Assembly (NCBI GenBank): GCA_003247225.1
Contig: QKAK01000155.1
Span: 1 to 46,154, forward strand
Direction of reading: 5' to 3'
Source of the DNA: Spirochaetota bacterium
GTDB taxonomy: Bacteria > Spirochaetota > Spirochaetia > Treponematales > UBA12059
DNA length: 46,154 nt
In this document: positions 1 to 10,654 of the stretch, in pieces
How the letters are laid out: each line of letters opens with the position of its first letter
Numbering within the stretch: position 1 is the first letter of the stretch
Made by a program: the position numbers and the translations under genes
Notes under the pieces: model-generated
The model's input: only the letters and a program-made list of their open reading frames with translations
What the model was told of the DNA's origin: nothing
Database searches by the model: none

Positions 1-1
1 C

Positions 2-193
2 TCGGAACAGATCGTCGAGGCTCGGGAGGACGGGAGGGGCGTCGCGCTGGAGTCCTATACCGCCCACGGGCTCACGATCAAGCGGGGCGACGTCATACTA
101 GGGGATAAGGAACTGAACGGCTGGGCGTTCGGCCATGCCGAGGGGCGACCGAGCGAGCCCGGATGGGTACCCAAGGAGAATATCGAGGAGTAG
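2..193 (+). CDS. SH3-like domain protein (3' end only)
   Basis: The reading frame is open from the left edge to a TAG at 191-193 and gives 63 residues; the start lies outside the window. The last 45 residues read like a bacterial SH3-like module: an ALESY strand, GLTIKRGDVI, a KELNGW turn, and a closing GWVPKENIEE. The pattern of a hydrophobic strand, an L-x-V/I-x-x-G-D loop, an NGW and a final GWVP is typical of the SH3 fold in small bacterial proteins. The function cannot be named from this fragment; such modules usually bind peptides or cell wall. It runs on the plus strand towards a repeat-rich gap. Confidence 0.65.
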   Translation, partial: SEQIVEAREDGRGVALESYTAHGLTIKRGDVILGDKELNGWAFGHAEGRPSEPGWVPKENIEE

Positions 194-378
194 CGTCTCC
201 AGTACGATCCGGGCGCGCCCCCGCCATTCCCTGCCGTCGCCGCCATTCGCGCGCACGCGGAGGTGGGTGTGATTCGAATAATGGTGACAGGATAAACAAG
301 ATAGTACAAGGCTATCGGACGTCGCGTTAGCTTCGACCGAATCATGAACCGGACCTTGAGTACTACCCGCTACCCATT

Positions 379-451
379 CACGACGCGCCGCCCCGCCCGG
401 GTCTACATCCGACGACTGATACCCACCCCATGCACGGCACGACGCGCCGCC
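379..451. repeat. Two copies of CACGACGCGCCGCC, inverted relative to 598-680
   Basis: CACGACGCGCCGCC occurs at 379-392 and 438-451. Its exact reverse complement occurs at 598-611 and 667-680. The two pairs therefore face each other around the hairpin at 502-545. The layout resembles mosaic intergenic repeats of the REP/BIME kind, but I cannot tell whether copies exist elsewhere in the genome. Confidence 0.7.
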
Positions 452-501
452 CAAAGAACCTTGCTCGTACTCAGGCCTCGCATGCACGCGGAGGCGGGTG
501 T

Positions 502-545
502 CCAGGAGACGGCGCCCCTCGCTATGCGAGGGGGCCGCCTCCTGG
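502..545. other. Long near-perfect hairpin
   Basis: CCAGGAG (502-508) pairs with CTCCTGG (539-545), and CCCCTCGC (515-522) pairs with GCGAGGGG (526-533) around a three-base TAT loop; the bases between add further pairs. No T-run follows on either strand, so it is not a standard intrinsic terminator. It sits at the centre of the two inverted repeat pairs. Confidence 0.65.
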
Positions 546-680
546 ACAGGCCCTGCCGAGATGAGATTCAAGGCCTGGCTACAATCCCGAGCCTCAGGGC
601 GGCGCGTCGTGACAGGCCCTGCCGAGATGCTATACGAGGCTTGTATATGTTCATGAACCTGCGTGGGGCGGCGCGTCGTG
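545..680. repeat. Two tandem units of about 67-70 bases with conserved ends
   Basis: Unit one spans 545-611 and unit two 611-680. Both begin with the 19-base word GACAGGCCCTGCCGAGATG (545-563, 611-629) and end in GGCGGCGCGTCGTG (598-611, 667-680). Their centres are unrelated. Conserved ends around variable centres suggest duplication of a mobile or regulatory intergenic element rather than a simple satellite. Confidence 0.65.
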
Positions 681-682
681 GA

Positions 683-698
683 GCTCCGATCGCGGAGC
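683..698 (-). terminator. Possible terminator hairpin of the ABC-F gene
   Basis: Just after the ABC-F stop on the minus strand, GCTCCG and CGGAGC form a six-pair stem around a four-base loop. No T-run follows, so it may only protect the mRNA end or work with Rho. Confidence 0.3.
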
Positions 699-703
699 GC
701 TCG

Positions 704-2338
<1,635 letters not shown>

Positions 2339-2379
2339 GAGAGCTTCCTTGAAGTGTAAGATTCCGTAGTCGTATGCGG

Positions 2380-2408
2380 ATTATGCGGAAAAACCGCTAA
2401 ATACGCAA
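2380..2408 (-). promoter_or_regulatory. Sigma-70-type promoter of the ABC-F gene
   Basis: On the minus strand TTGCGT (2408-2403) and CATAAT (2385-2380) are separated by 17 bases. Transcription would start near 2373 and give a leader of about 35 bases that contains the AAGGAAG ribosome site. It is divergent from the promoter at 2435. Confidence 0.55.
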
Positions 2409-2434
2409 GGGTCGGGCGGCGCCCGATCATCGGT

Positions 2435-2462
2435 TTGACACGTCGCTCCGGCATCGTATACG
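2435..2462 (+). promoter_or_regulatory. Promoter abutting the Cas2-like start codon
   Basis: A perfect TTGACA (2435-2440) is followed after 16 bases by TATACG (2457-2462). The expected start of transcription, about seven bases further, falls on or next to the A of the ATG at 2470. No Shine-Dalgarno sequence lies before that ATG, so the mRNA is predicted to be leaderless. An alternative -10, TACGAT at 2459-2464 with 18-base spacing, would put the start inside the gene. Confidence 0.65.
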
Positions 2463-2469
2463 ATGGCTC

Positions 2470-2784
2470 ATGTTCGTGTCAGTCGTTTGCGACCTCGGCG
2501 GCGAGGATTCCAGGGCCGCCGTATACGCGCTCCTGCCTCAGTACGGCTTCGAGAAGGTCCAGCGGGCCTGCTTCGAGAGCGTGCGCGCCACCGAGAAGCA
2601 GCTCGTCGCGCTCAAGCGCGACATCGACAAGGTGACGGACTACTACGACACCGTCCGCATCTACCAATACCCCGTCGAGGGCCGGCTCGCCATCTCGATC
2701 CTCAAGGAGAATCGATGGAAGAGGGTCGTCGTCAGGGCGCCGGCCGAGAAGGCCCCCGAACGCCCGAGGAGAGACCATGCTTGA
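2470..2784 (+). CDS. Small Cas2-like ferredoxin-fold protein
   Basis: The 104-residue protein opens with a strand ending in an aspartate (MFVSVVCDLGG), then a helix, GFEKVQRACFES, a helix rich in Lys and Asp, and YYDTVRIYQYP. This beta-alpha-beta-beta-alpha-beta order, the early Asp and the late D-(S/T)-V-R-I-Y strand match the Cas2/VapD-like fold of small metal-dependent nucleases. About 20 residues then follow (GRLAISILKENRWKRVVVR) and a charged tail. No cas1 or CRISPR array is near. The ATG at 2470 was chosen because the overlapping frame at 2463 has no protein character. The stop at 2782-2784 lies inside the prfB start region, so the two genes overlap by eight bases and are probably one operon. 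The fold is inferred from sequence pattern only and the function is unknown; nuclease activity should not be assumed. Confidence 0.72.
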   Translation: MFVSVVCDLGGEDSRAAVYALLPQYGFEKVQRACFESVRATEKQLVALKRDIDKVTDYYDTVRIYQYPVEGRLAISILKENRWKRVVVRAPAEKAPERPRRDHA

Positions 2785-3914
2785 AGACTACATGGCGCCG
2801 ATAGCGCAGCTCAAGAAAGAAGTCCTTGAAATCTGGGGGCGTCTTTGACGCCGCTACCATACGCTCCAAGATAGAGACGAAGGAGTCCCAGTCGTCCGAG
2901 CCCGGCTTCTGGAACGACCAGAAGCGCTCCGAGCGCATCATGGGCGAGCTCAAGGTGCTGCGCAACCGGCTCGAGACCTGGGAGGACATCAAGCGCTCGA
3001 CCGACGCGCTCGACGAGATCTACGCGATGGCGATCGAGGAGGGCGAGGGCTCCCTCGAGGAGGAGATAGCCTCGTCGCTCGCCAGCGTCCGCGACCGTTT
3101 CGACAAGGCGGTGACGCTCGAGCTGATGACCGGCGAGGCCGACCGCACCGGCGTCTTCCTGTCGATCCACGCGGGCTCGGGCGGCACCGAAGCCTGCGAC
3201 TGGGCGGGCATGCTGATGCGCATGTACACCCGCTGGGCCGAGCGCCGCGGCTTCAAGTACGAGATCGTCGACATGCTCGAGGCCGAGGGCGGCATCAAGA
3301 GCGTGACGATGGAGATCGACGGCGCCTACGCCTACGGCCACCTGCGCGGCGAGTCCGGCGTGCACCGCCTGGTGCGCATCAGCCCCTTCGACGCCAACGC
3401 GCGCAGGCATACGAGCTTCGCGAGCGTGTCGGCCTTCCCGGTGATAGACGACAGCATCGACGTGACGGTCAAGCCCGACGAGATCCGCATCGACACCTAC
3501 CGCGCCGGCGGCGCCGGCGGCCAGAAGGTCAATAAGACCGACTCGGCGGTGCGCATCACCCACCTCGCCACCGGCATCGTCGTCACCTGCCAGAACGAGC
3601 GCAGCCAGCACAAGAACAAGGACGTGGCGATGCAGGTGCTCAAGAGCCGGCTCTACGACCTGTACCGCAAGGAGAAGGACAAGGAGAACGAGAAGTACGT
3701 CGGCGACAAGAAGGAGATAGCCTGGGGCTCGCAGATACGTTCCTACGTGTTCCAGCCCTATACGATGGTCAAGGACCACAGGACCAAGTTCTTCGTCGGC
3801 AACATCCAGGGCGTCATGGACGGGGACCTCGACCCGTTCATCGACTCGTACCTCCACTTCCTATGGAAGGGCGGCACCGTCCAGGCCGACGGCGACGACG
3901 ACGACGAGGTATAG
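2777..3914 (+). CDS. prfB: Peptide chain release factor 2 (programmed +1 frameshift)
   Basis: RF2 ends translation at UGA and UAA. Translation starts at ATG 2777 and runs 23 codons to CTT (2843-2845), where an in-frame TGA (2846-2848) stops it. A +1 shift continues with GAC at 2847 and reads to TAG at 3912-3914, giving about 378 residues, close to the family length. The shifted frame alone would lack the first 23 codons. The stop-codon recognition tripeptide SPF is present (HRLVRISPFDAN), as is the peptidyl-hydrolase GGQ loop (AGGAGGQKVNKTDSAVR). The start overlaps the end of the Cas2-like gene by eight bases; upstream AGGAGAG serves as ribosome site. Low RF2 raises frameshifting, which restores RF2, so the gene is autoregulated as in many bacteria. 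Confidence 0.96.
2834..2849 (+). promoter_or_regulatory. prfB programmed frameshift site
   Basis: TGGGGGCGTCTTTGAC spans the shift. The GGGGG acts as an internal Shine-Dalgarno, CTT is the slippery codon, TGA is the weak stop and C follows it. This matches the classical AGGGGGTATCTTTGAC layout with the same three-base gap between the G-run and CTT. Confidence 0.95.
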
Positions 3915-3921
3915 GGCGCCG

Positions 3922-5412
3922 ATGAGTAGGCCGTCGGCCCGCTGGCTCGCCTGTATCGTAGCGGTCTCCGCGACGCTCGCGCCGTCGGCGAGCGCGTCGG
4001 CCCAGGCCGCGTCCGGGACGGCCGTATCGTCATCCGCGCTGACGATAGGCTGGGCCGAGCTCGCCGTCCCGGGCGGCGACGCATCCTCCGGCGCCGGCGC
4101 CGAGTACCGCGACGCCGCGGTGCTCGTCCCCCGCCAGCTCATGCGCGCCCTGGCCTTCGCCGACCTGCGCTACCCGAGCGAAGAGGAAGCCGCCGCGACC
4201 GCTACGCGGGCCGCCCTGGGAGCCGAGGAGAAGGCGAGGAAGGCCGTGTCCGACGCTAGGGCCAAGCGCGACCTGGCGGCCCTGGCGGTACGCGATCCGG
4301 CTAAGCGCGCGAGGGACGTGGCCGAGGCCGAGGCGGCCGTCAGGAAGGCCGAGGCCGCCCTCGAGCTGCTCCTTACTGCCGATCCGACCGACTCGCGGCC
4401 TGACGCCGCCGCTTCCGCCGATATCCGTAGCCTATCGATCGCGTTATCTTCGGCCAATTCCGGCGACGCGCTCCTTCCCGCGGCCTTGGATCCCGCCTCG
4501 CTCTGCAAGGAAAAGAAGCTCGACATGCTCGTCTACGGGTCGCTGCGCGCGCGCGGCGCTTACCTGGCCCTCGACCTATCGCTCTACGTGGCCTCGCTCG
4601 GCCGGTCGGTATGGTCGGAGACCCGCTACGCCTACGCCGACGGGCTCGGGCAGGCGGTCGCGGCCTTCACGAGGCCGCTCGCCGAGGCGGTCATCGGCCG
4701 GCCCTACGCCCGGGTCGGCTTCAGGCTCGAGCCGCCCGACGCCGACCTCTACGTCGACGGCCAGGCGGTCTCCGATGGCTCCCTGCTGTACTTCGAGCCG
4801 GGCCCGCACGAGGCCGTCGCCAAGGCGACCGGTTTCGAGCGAGCCGCCCGCCCGTTCGACGTCGCGCTCGGGGAGGACCTGTTCGTCGACCTGAGCCTCG
4901 ACGCCCAGGCCTCCGTCGGCTGGACCCTGTCCACGGAGCCGGAGGGCGCCGCCGTCCACCTGGACGGGATACGCCTCGGCTACGCGCCGCAGGCGCTGCC
5001 CGGCTCGGCCTTCCCGAGGCTGATACGCGTGAGCATGCCCGGCTTCGAACCCGTCCAGCTCGTCCACAGGCCGGAGGCCCTGATCGACGACCTGACCGTG
5101 GTCCTCGTGCCGGCCGACGGGCTGTCCTTCGACGAGCGCTACGATAGGCGCAAGGACGCCTTCTACCGATCGCTCGGCTGGTTCGTCTCGTCGCTGCCGC
5201 TGACCGTGCTGTCCGGCGGCCTGTTCCAGACCTACTACGCGACGGCGCAGGCCTATTACGAGTCGGGCGAGACCGACGCGGATGTAATCGAACGGCTCGA
5301 CTCGGCGTTCTATACTTCGCAGACGGTCTTCTGGGCCTCGGCCGCGGTCACGGCGGGCTGCGCCGTCTGGGCCGTCGTCCGTCTCGTCGCGTACATCGAG
5401 ATAACCCTGTAG
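3922..5412 (+). CDS. Secreted/membrane protein with two PEGA domains
   Basis: The 496-residue protein has an N-terminal signal segment (about 1-28, ending ASASAQA). An alanine-rich charged stretch (about 90-150) looks like a coiled coil. Two PEGA-like modules follow: one with PPDADLYVDGQAVSDGSL (about 257-316) and one with TEPEGAAVHLDGIRLGYAPQ (about 330-390). A hydrophobic segment lies near the C-terminus (about 462-490) after a short helical region. PEGA domains are small beta modules common in surface proteins of spirochaetes and other diderms; the role is structural or binding, not catalytic. It starts seven bases after the prfB stop and precedes ftsY by about 20 bases, so it may be part of the same transcript. 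The cell position (periplasm, held in a membrane) is inferred. Confidence 0.8.
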   Translation: MSRPSARWLACIVAVSATLAPSASASAQAASGTAVSSSALTIGWAELAVPGGDASSGAGAEYRDAAVLVPRQLMRALAFADLRYPSEEEAAATATRAALGAEEKARKAVSDARAKRDLAALAVRDPAKRARDVAEAEAAVRKAEAALELLLTADPTDSRPDAAASADIRSLSIALSSANSGDALLPAALDPASLCKEKKLDMLVYGSLRARGAYLALDLSLYVASLGRSVWSETRYAYADGLGQAVAAFTRPLAEAVIGRPYARVGFRLEPPDADLYVDGQAVSDGSLLYFEPGPHEAVAKATGFERAARPFDVALGEDLFVDLSLDAQASVGWTLSTEPEGAAVHLDGIRLGYAPQALPGSAFPRLIRVSMPGFEPVQLVHRPEALIDDLTVVLVPADGLSFDERYDRRKDAFYRSLGWFVSSLPLTVLSGGLFQTYYATAQAYYESGETDADVIERLDSAFYTSQTVFWASAAVTAGCAVWAVVRLVAYIEITL

Positions 5413-5432
5413 CGTATGAAAAAGGAGACATC

Positions 5433-6305
5433 ATGAGGTTCGGCGATCGTATACGCAAGCTCCTCGGCATGGAGGTCGTCGGCGACGACGACTGGGACGA
5501 CCTGGCCGACCTGCTCGTCGAGGGCGATCTCGGCGCGGCCTTCGCCGACGAGACGGTCGAGCGGCTCAAGGAGGCCTGCGCCGAGGCCGGCGTCAGGAAC
5601 GGCGACGGGGCCAGGCGCCTGCTCAAGGACGTGCTCAGGCCCTACGCCAAGGCCGTGGACATCAGGCCGATACCCGGCGGGCGCAACGTCGTGATGATGC
5701 TCGGCGTGAACGGCGTCGGCAAGACGACGAGCTCGGCGAAGCTGGCCAAGCTATGGCTAGGTCAGGGTCTGGCGTCGAAGGCGATACTGGCGGCCGGCGA
5801 CACCTTCCGCGCCGCGGCGATCGAGCAGCTCAAGGCCCACGGCGATAGGCTCGGCGTCAGGGTCGTCGCCCAGGAACGCGGCTCGGACTCAGGCGCCGTG
5901 CTCTACGACGCGCTCGAGGCGGCCGCGGCGGACGGCTCCGACCTGGTGATCGCCGATACGGCCGGCCGCATGCATACCAAGGCCAACCTGATCAAGGAGC
6001 TCGAGAAGATGGACAAGATCGTCGCCGCCAAGGCCGATCCGTCCAGGTATAGGCGCCTCCTCGTCGTCGACGCGACGACCGGACAGAACGCGCTCAGGCA
6101 GGCCGAGGCCTTCTCCGCGGCCGTTACGATAGACGGGCTCGTGCTGACCAAGTACGACTCGAGCGCCAGGGGCGGCGTCGCCCTCGCGGTGGCCAGGCAG
6201 CTCGGCATACCGACCGCCTTCGTCTGCGACGGCGAACGATACGAGGACATCCGCGCCTTCGACCCGGAAACCTACCTCGACCAGTTCCTGGGGCTCGAGC
6301 TTTGA
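5433..6305 (+). CDS. ftsY: Signal recognition particle receptor FtsY
   Basis: FtsY is the SRP-receptor GTPase that docks ribosomes making membrane proteins to the inner membrane. The 290-residue protein is the bare NG core, without the acidic A domain found in E. coli. The helical N domain covers about 1-80. G-domain motifs are the P-loop GVNGVGKT (91-98), DTFRAAA, DTAGR (175-179) and the guanine-binding TKYD (239-242), with a C-terminal FDPETYLDQFL. The acidic patch DDDWDDLADLL (18-28) is the only trace of an acidic lead. The ribosome site AAAGGAGA precedes the ATG. The stop overlaps a TTG start of the next gene (TTGA), suggesting translational coupling. Confidence 0.96.
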   Translation: MRFGDRIRKLLGMEVVGDDDWDDLADLLVEGDLGAAFADETVERLKEACAEAGVRNGDGARRLLKDVLRPYAKAVDIRPIPGGRNVVMMLGVNGVGKTTSSAKLAKLWLGQGLASKAILAAGDTFRAAAIEQLKAHGDRLGVRVVAQERGSDSGAVLYDALEAAAADGSDLVIADTAGRMHTKANLIKELEKMDKIVAAKADPSRYRRLLVVDATTGQNALRQAEAFSAAVTIDGLVLTKYDSSARGGVALAVARQLGIPTAFVCDGERYEDIRAFDPETYLDQFLGLEL

Positions 6306-7426
6306 TAGGACCCGCCCGCCTGCTGGCGGCCTCGGTCGCCGCGGCGTTTGCCTTGTCGGCGGCGGCGCCGCTCGCGGCCCAGCCGGCGACCGGATGGTTC
6401 GTCTCCGACCCCTCGGGCCTGGCCATCGAACCGGCCGCCGGGCCAGGCGACGCCGAGTACGCGCTGCTCGTCGCCGAGTCGGGCGGCTCGTTCCGCTCCG
6501 CGCTGTATCGCGACGGCGAGGCGGTACGGGCCTGGCTCAGGACCTACGGCCGGCGCGGGGCACTCGTCCGCGAGGCCATGGAGGAGGGCGGCTCGATCCG
6601 CGAGGAGCGGCTGTACGACGACGCCGGGCAGCCGACCGTCGAGCGTATCTTCCTATCGGGCGGCGCGGTAGAGGAAACCGCCTACGAGTACGCGTCCGGC
6701 AAGTTGGTATCGAAGACGACGAGCCGTGACGGCTCGGTCCTATCGAAGACGAGCTACCTGTACGCGCCGGACGGAAGGCTGGCGATGGCCAGGTCGACGG
6801 GCGGCGTCGCAGCCGGTAGCGCGGCGGCGGCCGGCGCCGACGGCGCCCCGTCGTCGAGCTGGACGCTCGGGCCGCTCGGGCTCGAGCTGCGGTCCTACGA
6901 CGGCGAAGGCCGCCTGGTCAGGGTCTCCGTCTACGCTGGCGCCGAGGAGAAGCGGCGCGAGGAGCGCTCGTGGGCAGGCGGCCGCGTCGAGCGCGTCGTC
7001 GTCGTCGAGTCGTCTGGTGCCGAGCTCGAGACAATATACGCGACCGACGGCCCGGCCGCCGGAAAGGCCGTCTCGGCTATCGAGCGGCGGGACGGCCAGG
7101 AGACCCGCGTCGAACGCCGCTCGTATGACGGCGAGGGCCGGCTGGTCCTCGTGGAGACGTCGTCCGGCGTTACCGGCTCGTCGTCCGGCGGTACCGTCAC
7201 GTCGATCGCCTACGAGTACGGCGATTCGGGCGAGCTGGCCTCCGCCTCGACCAGGATCGACGGCGAGCTCGTCACCGTGGCGCGCTACGAGCCGGACGGC
7301 GCGCGGGTCGAGGAATCGTACGACGCGGGCGAGCTCTTCGCCCGCGTGCGCTTCGAGGACGGCCGCCGCGTGCTCGAGGAACTCCTCGATCACGGCGCGG
7401 TGATCCAGGCGAGGAGCTTCGAATGA
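6302..7426 (+). CDS. Secreted protein with YD/RHS-like repeats
   Basis: The 374-residue protein starts at TTG 6302, overlapping the ftsY stop as TTGA; no better start exists before the signal peptide (ALSAAAPLAAQP, cleavage near residue 28). The mature part is built of repeated units of about 20-25 residues with the pattern Y-x-x-x-G-x-L-V/V-E: for example RLYDDAGQPTVERIFLSGG, YEYASGKLVSKTTSRDGS, RSYDGEGRLVRVSVYAG and RRSYDGEGRLVLVETSS. These resemble the YD/RHS or MORN-like beta repeats of surface proteins. No enzyme motif is visible. It lies between ftsY and lolC with four-base overlaps on both sides, so it is made together with the lipoprotein exporter and may act in the envelope; that link is inference. 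Confidence 0.72.
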   Translation: MIGPARLLAASVAAAFALSAAAPLAAQPATGWFVSDPSGLAIEPAAGPGDAEYALLVAESGGSFRSALYRDGEAVRAWLRTYGRRGALVREAMEEGGSIREERLYDDAGQPTVERIFLSGGAVEETAYEYASGKLVSKTTSRDGSVLSKTSYLYAPDGRLAMARSTGGVAAGSAAAAGADGAPSSSWTLGPLGLELRSYDGEGRLVRVSVYAGAEEKRREERSWAGGRVERVVVVESSGAELETIYATDGPAAGKAVSAIERRDGQETRVERRSYDGEGRLVLVETSSGVTGSSSGGTVTSIAYEYGDSGELASASTRIDGELVTVARYEPDGARVEESYDAGELFARVRFEDGRRVLEELLDHGAVIQARSFE

Positions 7427-8647
7427 GGCGGCGGCCGTGGATACCGTTCGTGGCCAGGCGCTGGTTCGGCTCGAACGCCAGGACCGGCCCGTCCCTCGCG
7501 CCGGCGACCGCGGGCATAGCCGTCGGCGTCGCCGCGCTCCTATGCGTCATCGGCGTGATGAACGGCTTCCAGATGGGCTACATAGACGCGGTGCTCGACC
7601 TCGACAGCTACCATATACGCCTGCGGTCGGGCGACGCCGACGCGGCGCTGGCCGCGCTGCCGGACGCCGTGGCGGCCGTACCTTTCGTCGACCTGCGTAC
7701 CCTCGTCGCCAACCGCCGCGGCAAGGCGGCCGCGCTGCGCATCAAGGTGCTGCCGGACGACGCGCTCGAGCGCGACCGATCCCTGGCGGATAGGATGGAG
7801 TTCCGATCCGGCGGGTACGGAGGCGGCATCGTCATAGGCTCGGTGCTGGCCAGGCAGCTCGACCTGCGGGTCGGGGATACGCTGTCGGCGCTCGACGTGA
7901 AGTCGGACGCGCTCGAGGGCATCACGACCGCGATGGTCGAGCTCCCGGTCTCGGGCGTCTACCACTGCGGGTACTTCGACTACGACGCCGCGCTGGCCTT
8001 CCTGCCGGAATCGGCGGCCGGCGACCTCGGCCGAGGCGAGGCCCGCGTCGTCGGCGTCAAGCTGCGCGACCGCTACGACGACGAGCGCGCCCTGTCGACG
8101 CTCGCGGCGGCCGGCCTGTCGGACGCCGAATCGTGGAGGGTCTACAACCGCGCGTTCTTCGGCGCGCTGCGGATGGAGAAATCGGTGATGATGCTGCTCG
8201 TCGGCCTCATATTCATAGTCGTCGGCGTCAATATCTTCCATTCGATGCGCAAGGCGGTCTACGGCCGCGTCGAGGACATAGCGACGATGAAGGCGCTCGG
8301 AGCGGACTCCTCGAGCGTCAGGCGCGTGTTCCTGCTCGACGGCGCCGCCGCCGGAGCCGGAGGCGCGCTCATAGGCCTCGTCGTCGGCCTGCTCGTCGCG
8401 ACGAACGTCAACGGCGTGTTCGACGCCGTCGAGGCGGTCGTCGCCGCGTTCTACGCCGCCTTCGGCGGGAGCGGGCGAGGCTTCGAGTTCTTCTCTCCCG
8501 ATCTTTTCTATATCGGGGACGTGCCGGTGCGCCTGAGCTTCCCGGAGACGCTGTTCATAACGTCGGCCGGGGCGCTCGCCGCGGTGGCGGCCGCCTGGGC
8601 GGCCAGCTCGCGGGTCTCCCGCATCATGCCCTCGGAGGTGCTTCGCG

Positions 8648-8655
<8 letters not shown>
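7423..8655 (+). CDS. lolC: Lipoprotein-releasing ABC transporter permease (LolC/LolE type)
   Basis: The 410-residue membrane protein has the LolC/E plan. There is one N-terminal membrane segment (about 27-47, AGIAVGVAALLCVIGVMNGF), a large periplasmic domain (about 48-245) and three C-terminal segments (starting near 250, 305 and 375) of the FtsX-like fold. The cytoplasmic loop AVYGRVEDIATMKALGADSS is the conserved coupling segment that contacts the ATPase. With LolD and the second permease it would extract lipoproteins from the inner membrane. Its ATG overlaps the preceding stop (ATGA) and its end overlaps lolD by eight bases. The choice between LolC and LolE is made by gene order only. Confidence 0.88.
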
Positions 8656-9324
<669 letters not shown>

Positions 9325-9328
<4 letters not shown>

Positions 9329-10626
9329 AGGGCTCGCCGATAGCCTTCGTGGCGGCCAGGTTCTTCTTCGGCCGCAAGGCGCCCGACGGCGGCCGCGACC
9401 AGGCCAGGAAGGCCCTGGCCGGCGCCGTGCTGTCGGTGGCGCTCAGCCTCGTGCCCCTGATCACGGTCATGCAGGTCGCCGACGGCATGATCCAGGGCAT
9501 CAGCGCCCGCTACGTCGAGCTCGGTACCTACCATGCCCAGGCGCTGCCGTACGCCTCGGCCGACCTCGCCGTGGCCAGGGACGCGGCCCGATCGTCGCCG
9601 GGCGTCACGGGCGCCTGGATAGAGACCCAGTCGGTCGGCGTCGTCTTCGCCAACGGAGCGCGGGAGGGCGCGGCGGTGCGCGGCGTCGAGCCGGGCTTCC
9701 TCGCCGACCCGTCGACGCTGGCCTACCTGCGCGTCGAGGCGGGGGCGCCGACGCTCGAGAAACCGTACGACGCCCTCGTCGGCCAGGCGATGGCCGAGAA
9801 GCTCGGCGTCGGGCCGGGCGACGCGGTCAACCTGATATCGATGCGCAAGGGCTCGGGCGGGGAGCTCCTGCCGCGCGTGACGATACTGACCGTCCGCGGC
9901 GTGGTGTCCGCCGGCTATCGCGACCTGGACGCCCAGTGGCTGTTCATGCGCCAGGACACCGCGGCTCGCGTGCTGCCCAAGGAGAACGCCCGCAGCTTCG
10001 TCGGCATCAAGGCCGGCGACCCCTTCGGCTCGCCGTTCGCCGCCCGCGACGCGGTCGAGGGCCGGCTGCCTCCGGGCTTCTCGACCTACTCGTGGCGGGA
10101 GGTGGAGCGGAACCTGTTCGAGTCGCTCGCCAGCACGAGGACGATGCTGCTCCTGATCATGGCCGTCACCGTGGCTGTCGCCGCCGTCAACGTCTCGAGC
10201 GCGCTCCAGACCCTGGTGCTCGAGCGGGGCCAGGAGATAGCCGTGATGCAGAGCCTCGGGGCGGGCCCGGCCGACCTGGCCAGGATCTTCACCCTCGGCG
10301 GGGCGGCGATAGGCGGGCTCGGGGCGGTCATAGGGGCGGCCGGCGGGCTCCTGGCGAGCGTCCGCGTCAACGAGCTGCTCGCGTTCATCGAGACCGTCGC
10401 CAACGCGGCCCGCTCCGCCGCGGCGCGCCTGTCAGGCGGGGCGGCGGCGCCCCGCTTCAGGGTGCTCGACCCGGCGTACTACCTCGAGACCATACCGGTC
10501 GACGTGCCGTACGGCGAGATAGCCATGGTGGTCGCGGCGACGGTCGCGCTGTCGTTCGTCGCCGCGCTGGGGCCGGCGCGCAGGGCCGCGTCGCTGTCGC
10601 CGCTCGACGGATTCCGAAGGCGATGA
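9325..10626 (+). CDS. lolE: Lipoprotein-releasing ABC transporter permease (LolE/LolC type)
   Basis: The 433-residue permease has an N-terminal membrane segment (about 30-52, ALAGAVLSVALSLVPLITVM), a periplasmic domain (about 55-265) and three C-terminal segments (about 270-295, 315-345 and 395-420). The coupling loop reads LQTLVLERGQEIAVMQSLGA. It pairs with the permease at 7423 around the LolD ATPase, so the transporter is a heterodimer as in E. coli LolCDE. The gene ends this operon; the recA promoter begins at its stop codon (10626). Confidence 0.88.
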
Positions 10627-10654
10627 TGACAATTCCGCCCGGCCGGGGTATAGT
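10626..10654 (+). promoter_or_regulatory. recA promoter
   Basis: ATGACA (10626-10631) and TATAGT (10649-10654) are 17 bases apart, which fits a sigma-70-type promoter. Transcription would begin near 10661 and leave a leader of about 49 bases with a strong AGGAGG before the recA ATG. Confidence 0.65.

Larger units (their letters stand above)
194..703. other. Intergenic region with repeats, no convincing gene
   Basis: About 510 bases lie between the SH3-like gene and the convergent ABC-F gene. Open frames here (for example from 344 on the plus strand) run on into the antisense of the ABC-F gene and lack a ribosome site and protein-like composition, so I see no gene. The region holds four copies of a 14-base word in two orientations, a 19-base direct repeat, an 18-base near repeat (253-270 and 484-501, one mismatch) and a long hairpin. 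These are listed separately. Confidence 0.6.

Noticed and set aside
2339-2470. CRISPR array or leader near the Cas2-like gene
   Set aside because: The gap is short, holds two divergent promoters, and no spaced direct repeats are present; the repeats at 379-680 are inverted and irregular.
2846-2848. In-frame TGA near the start of prfB, as if a pseudogene
   Set aside because: The stop is part of the standard CTT-TGA-C frameshift site with an upstream GGGGG; the gene is intact.
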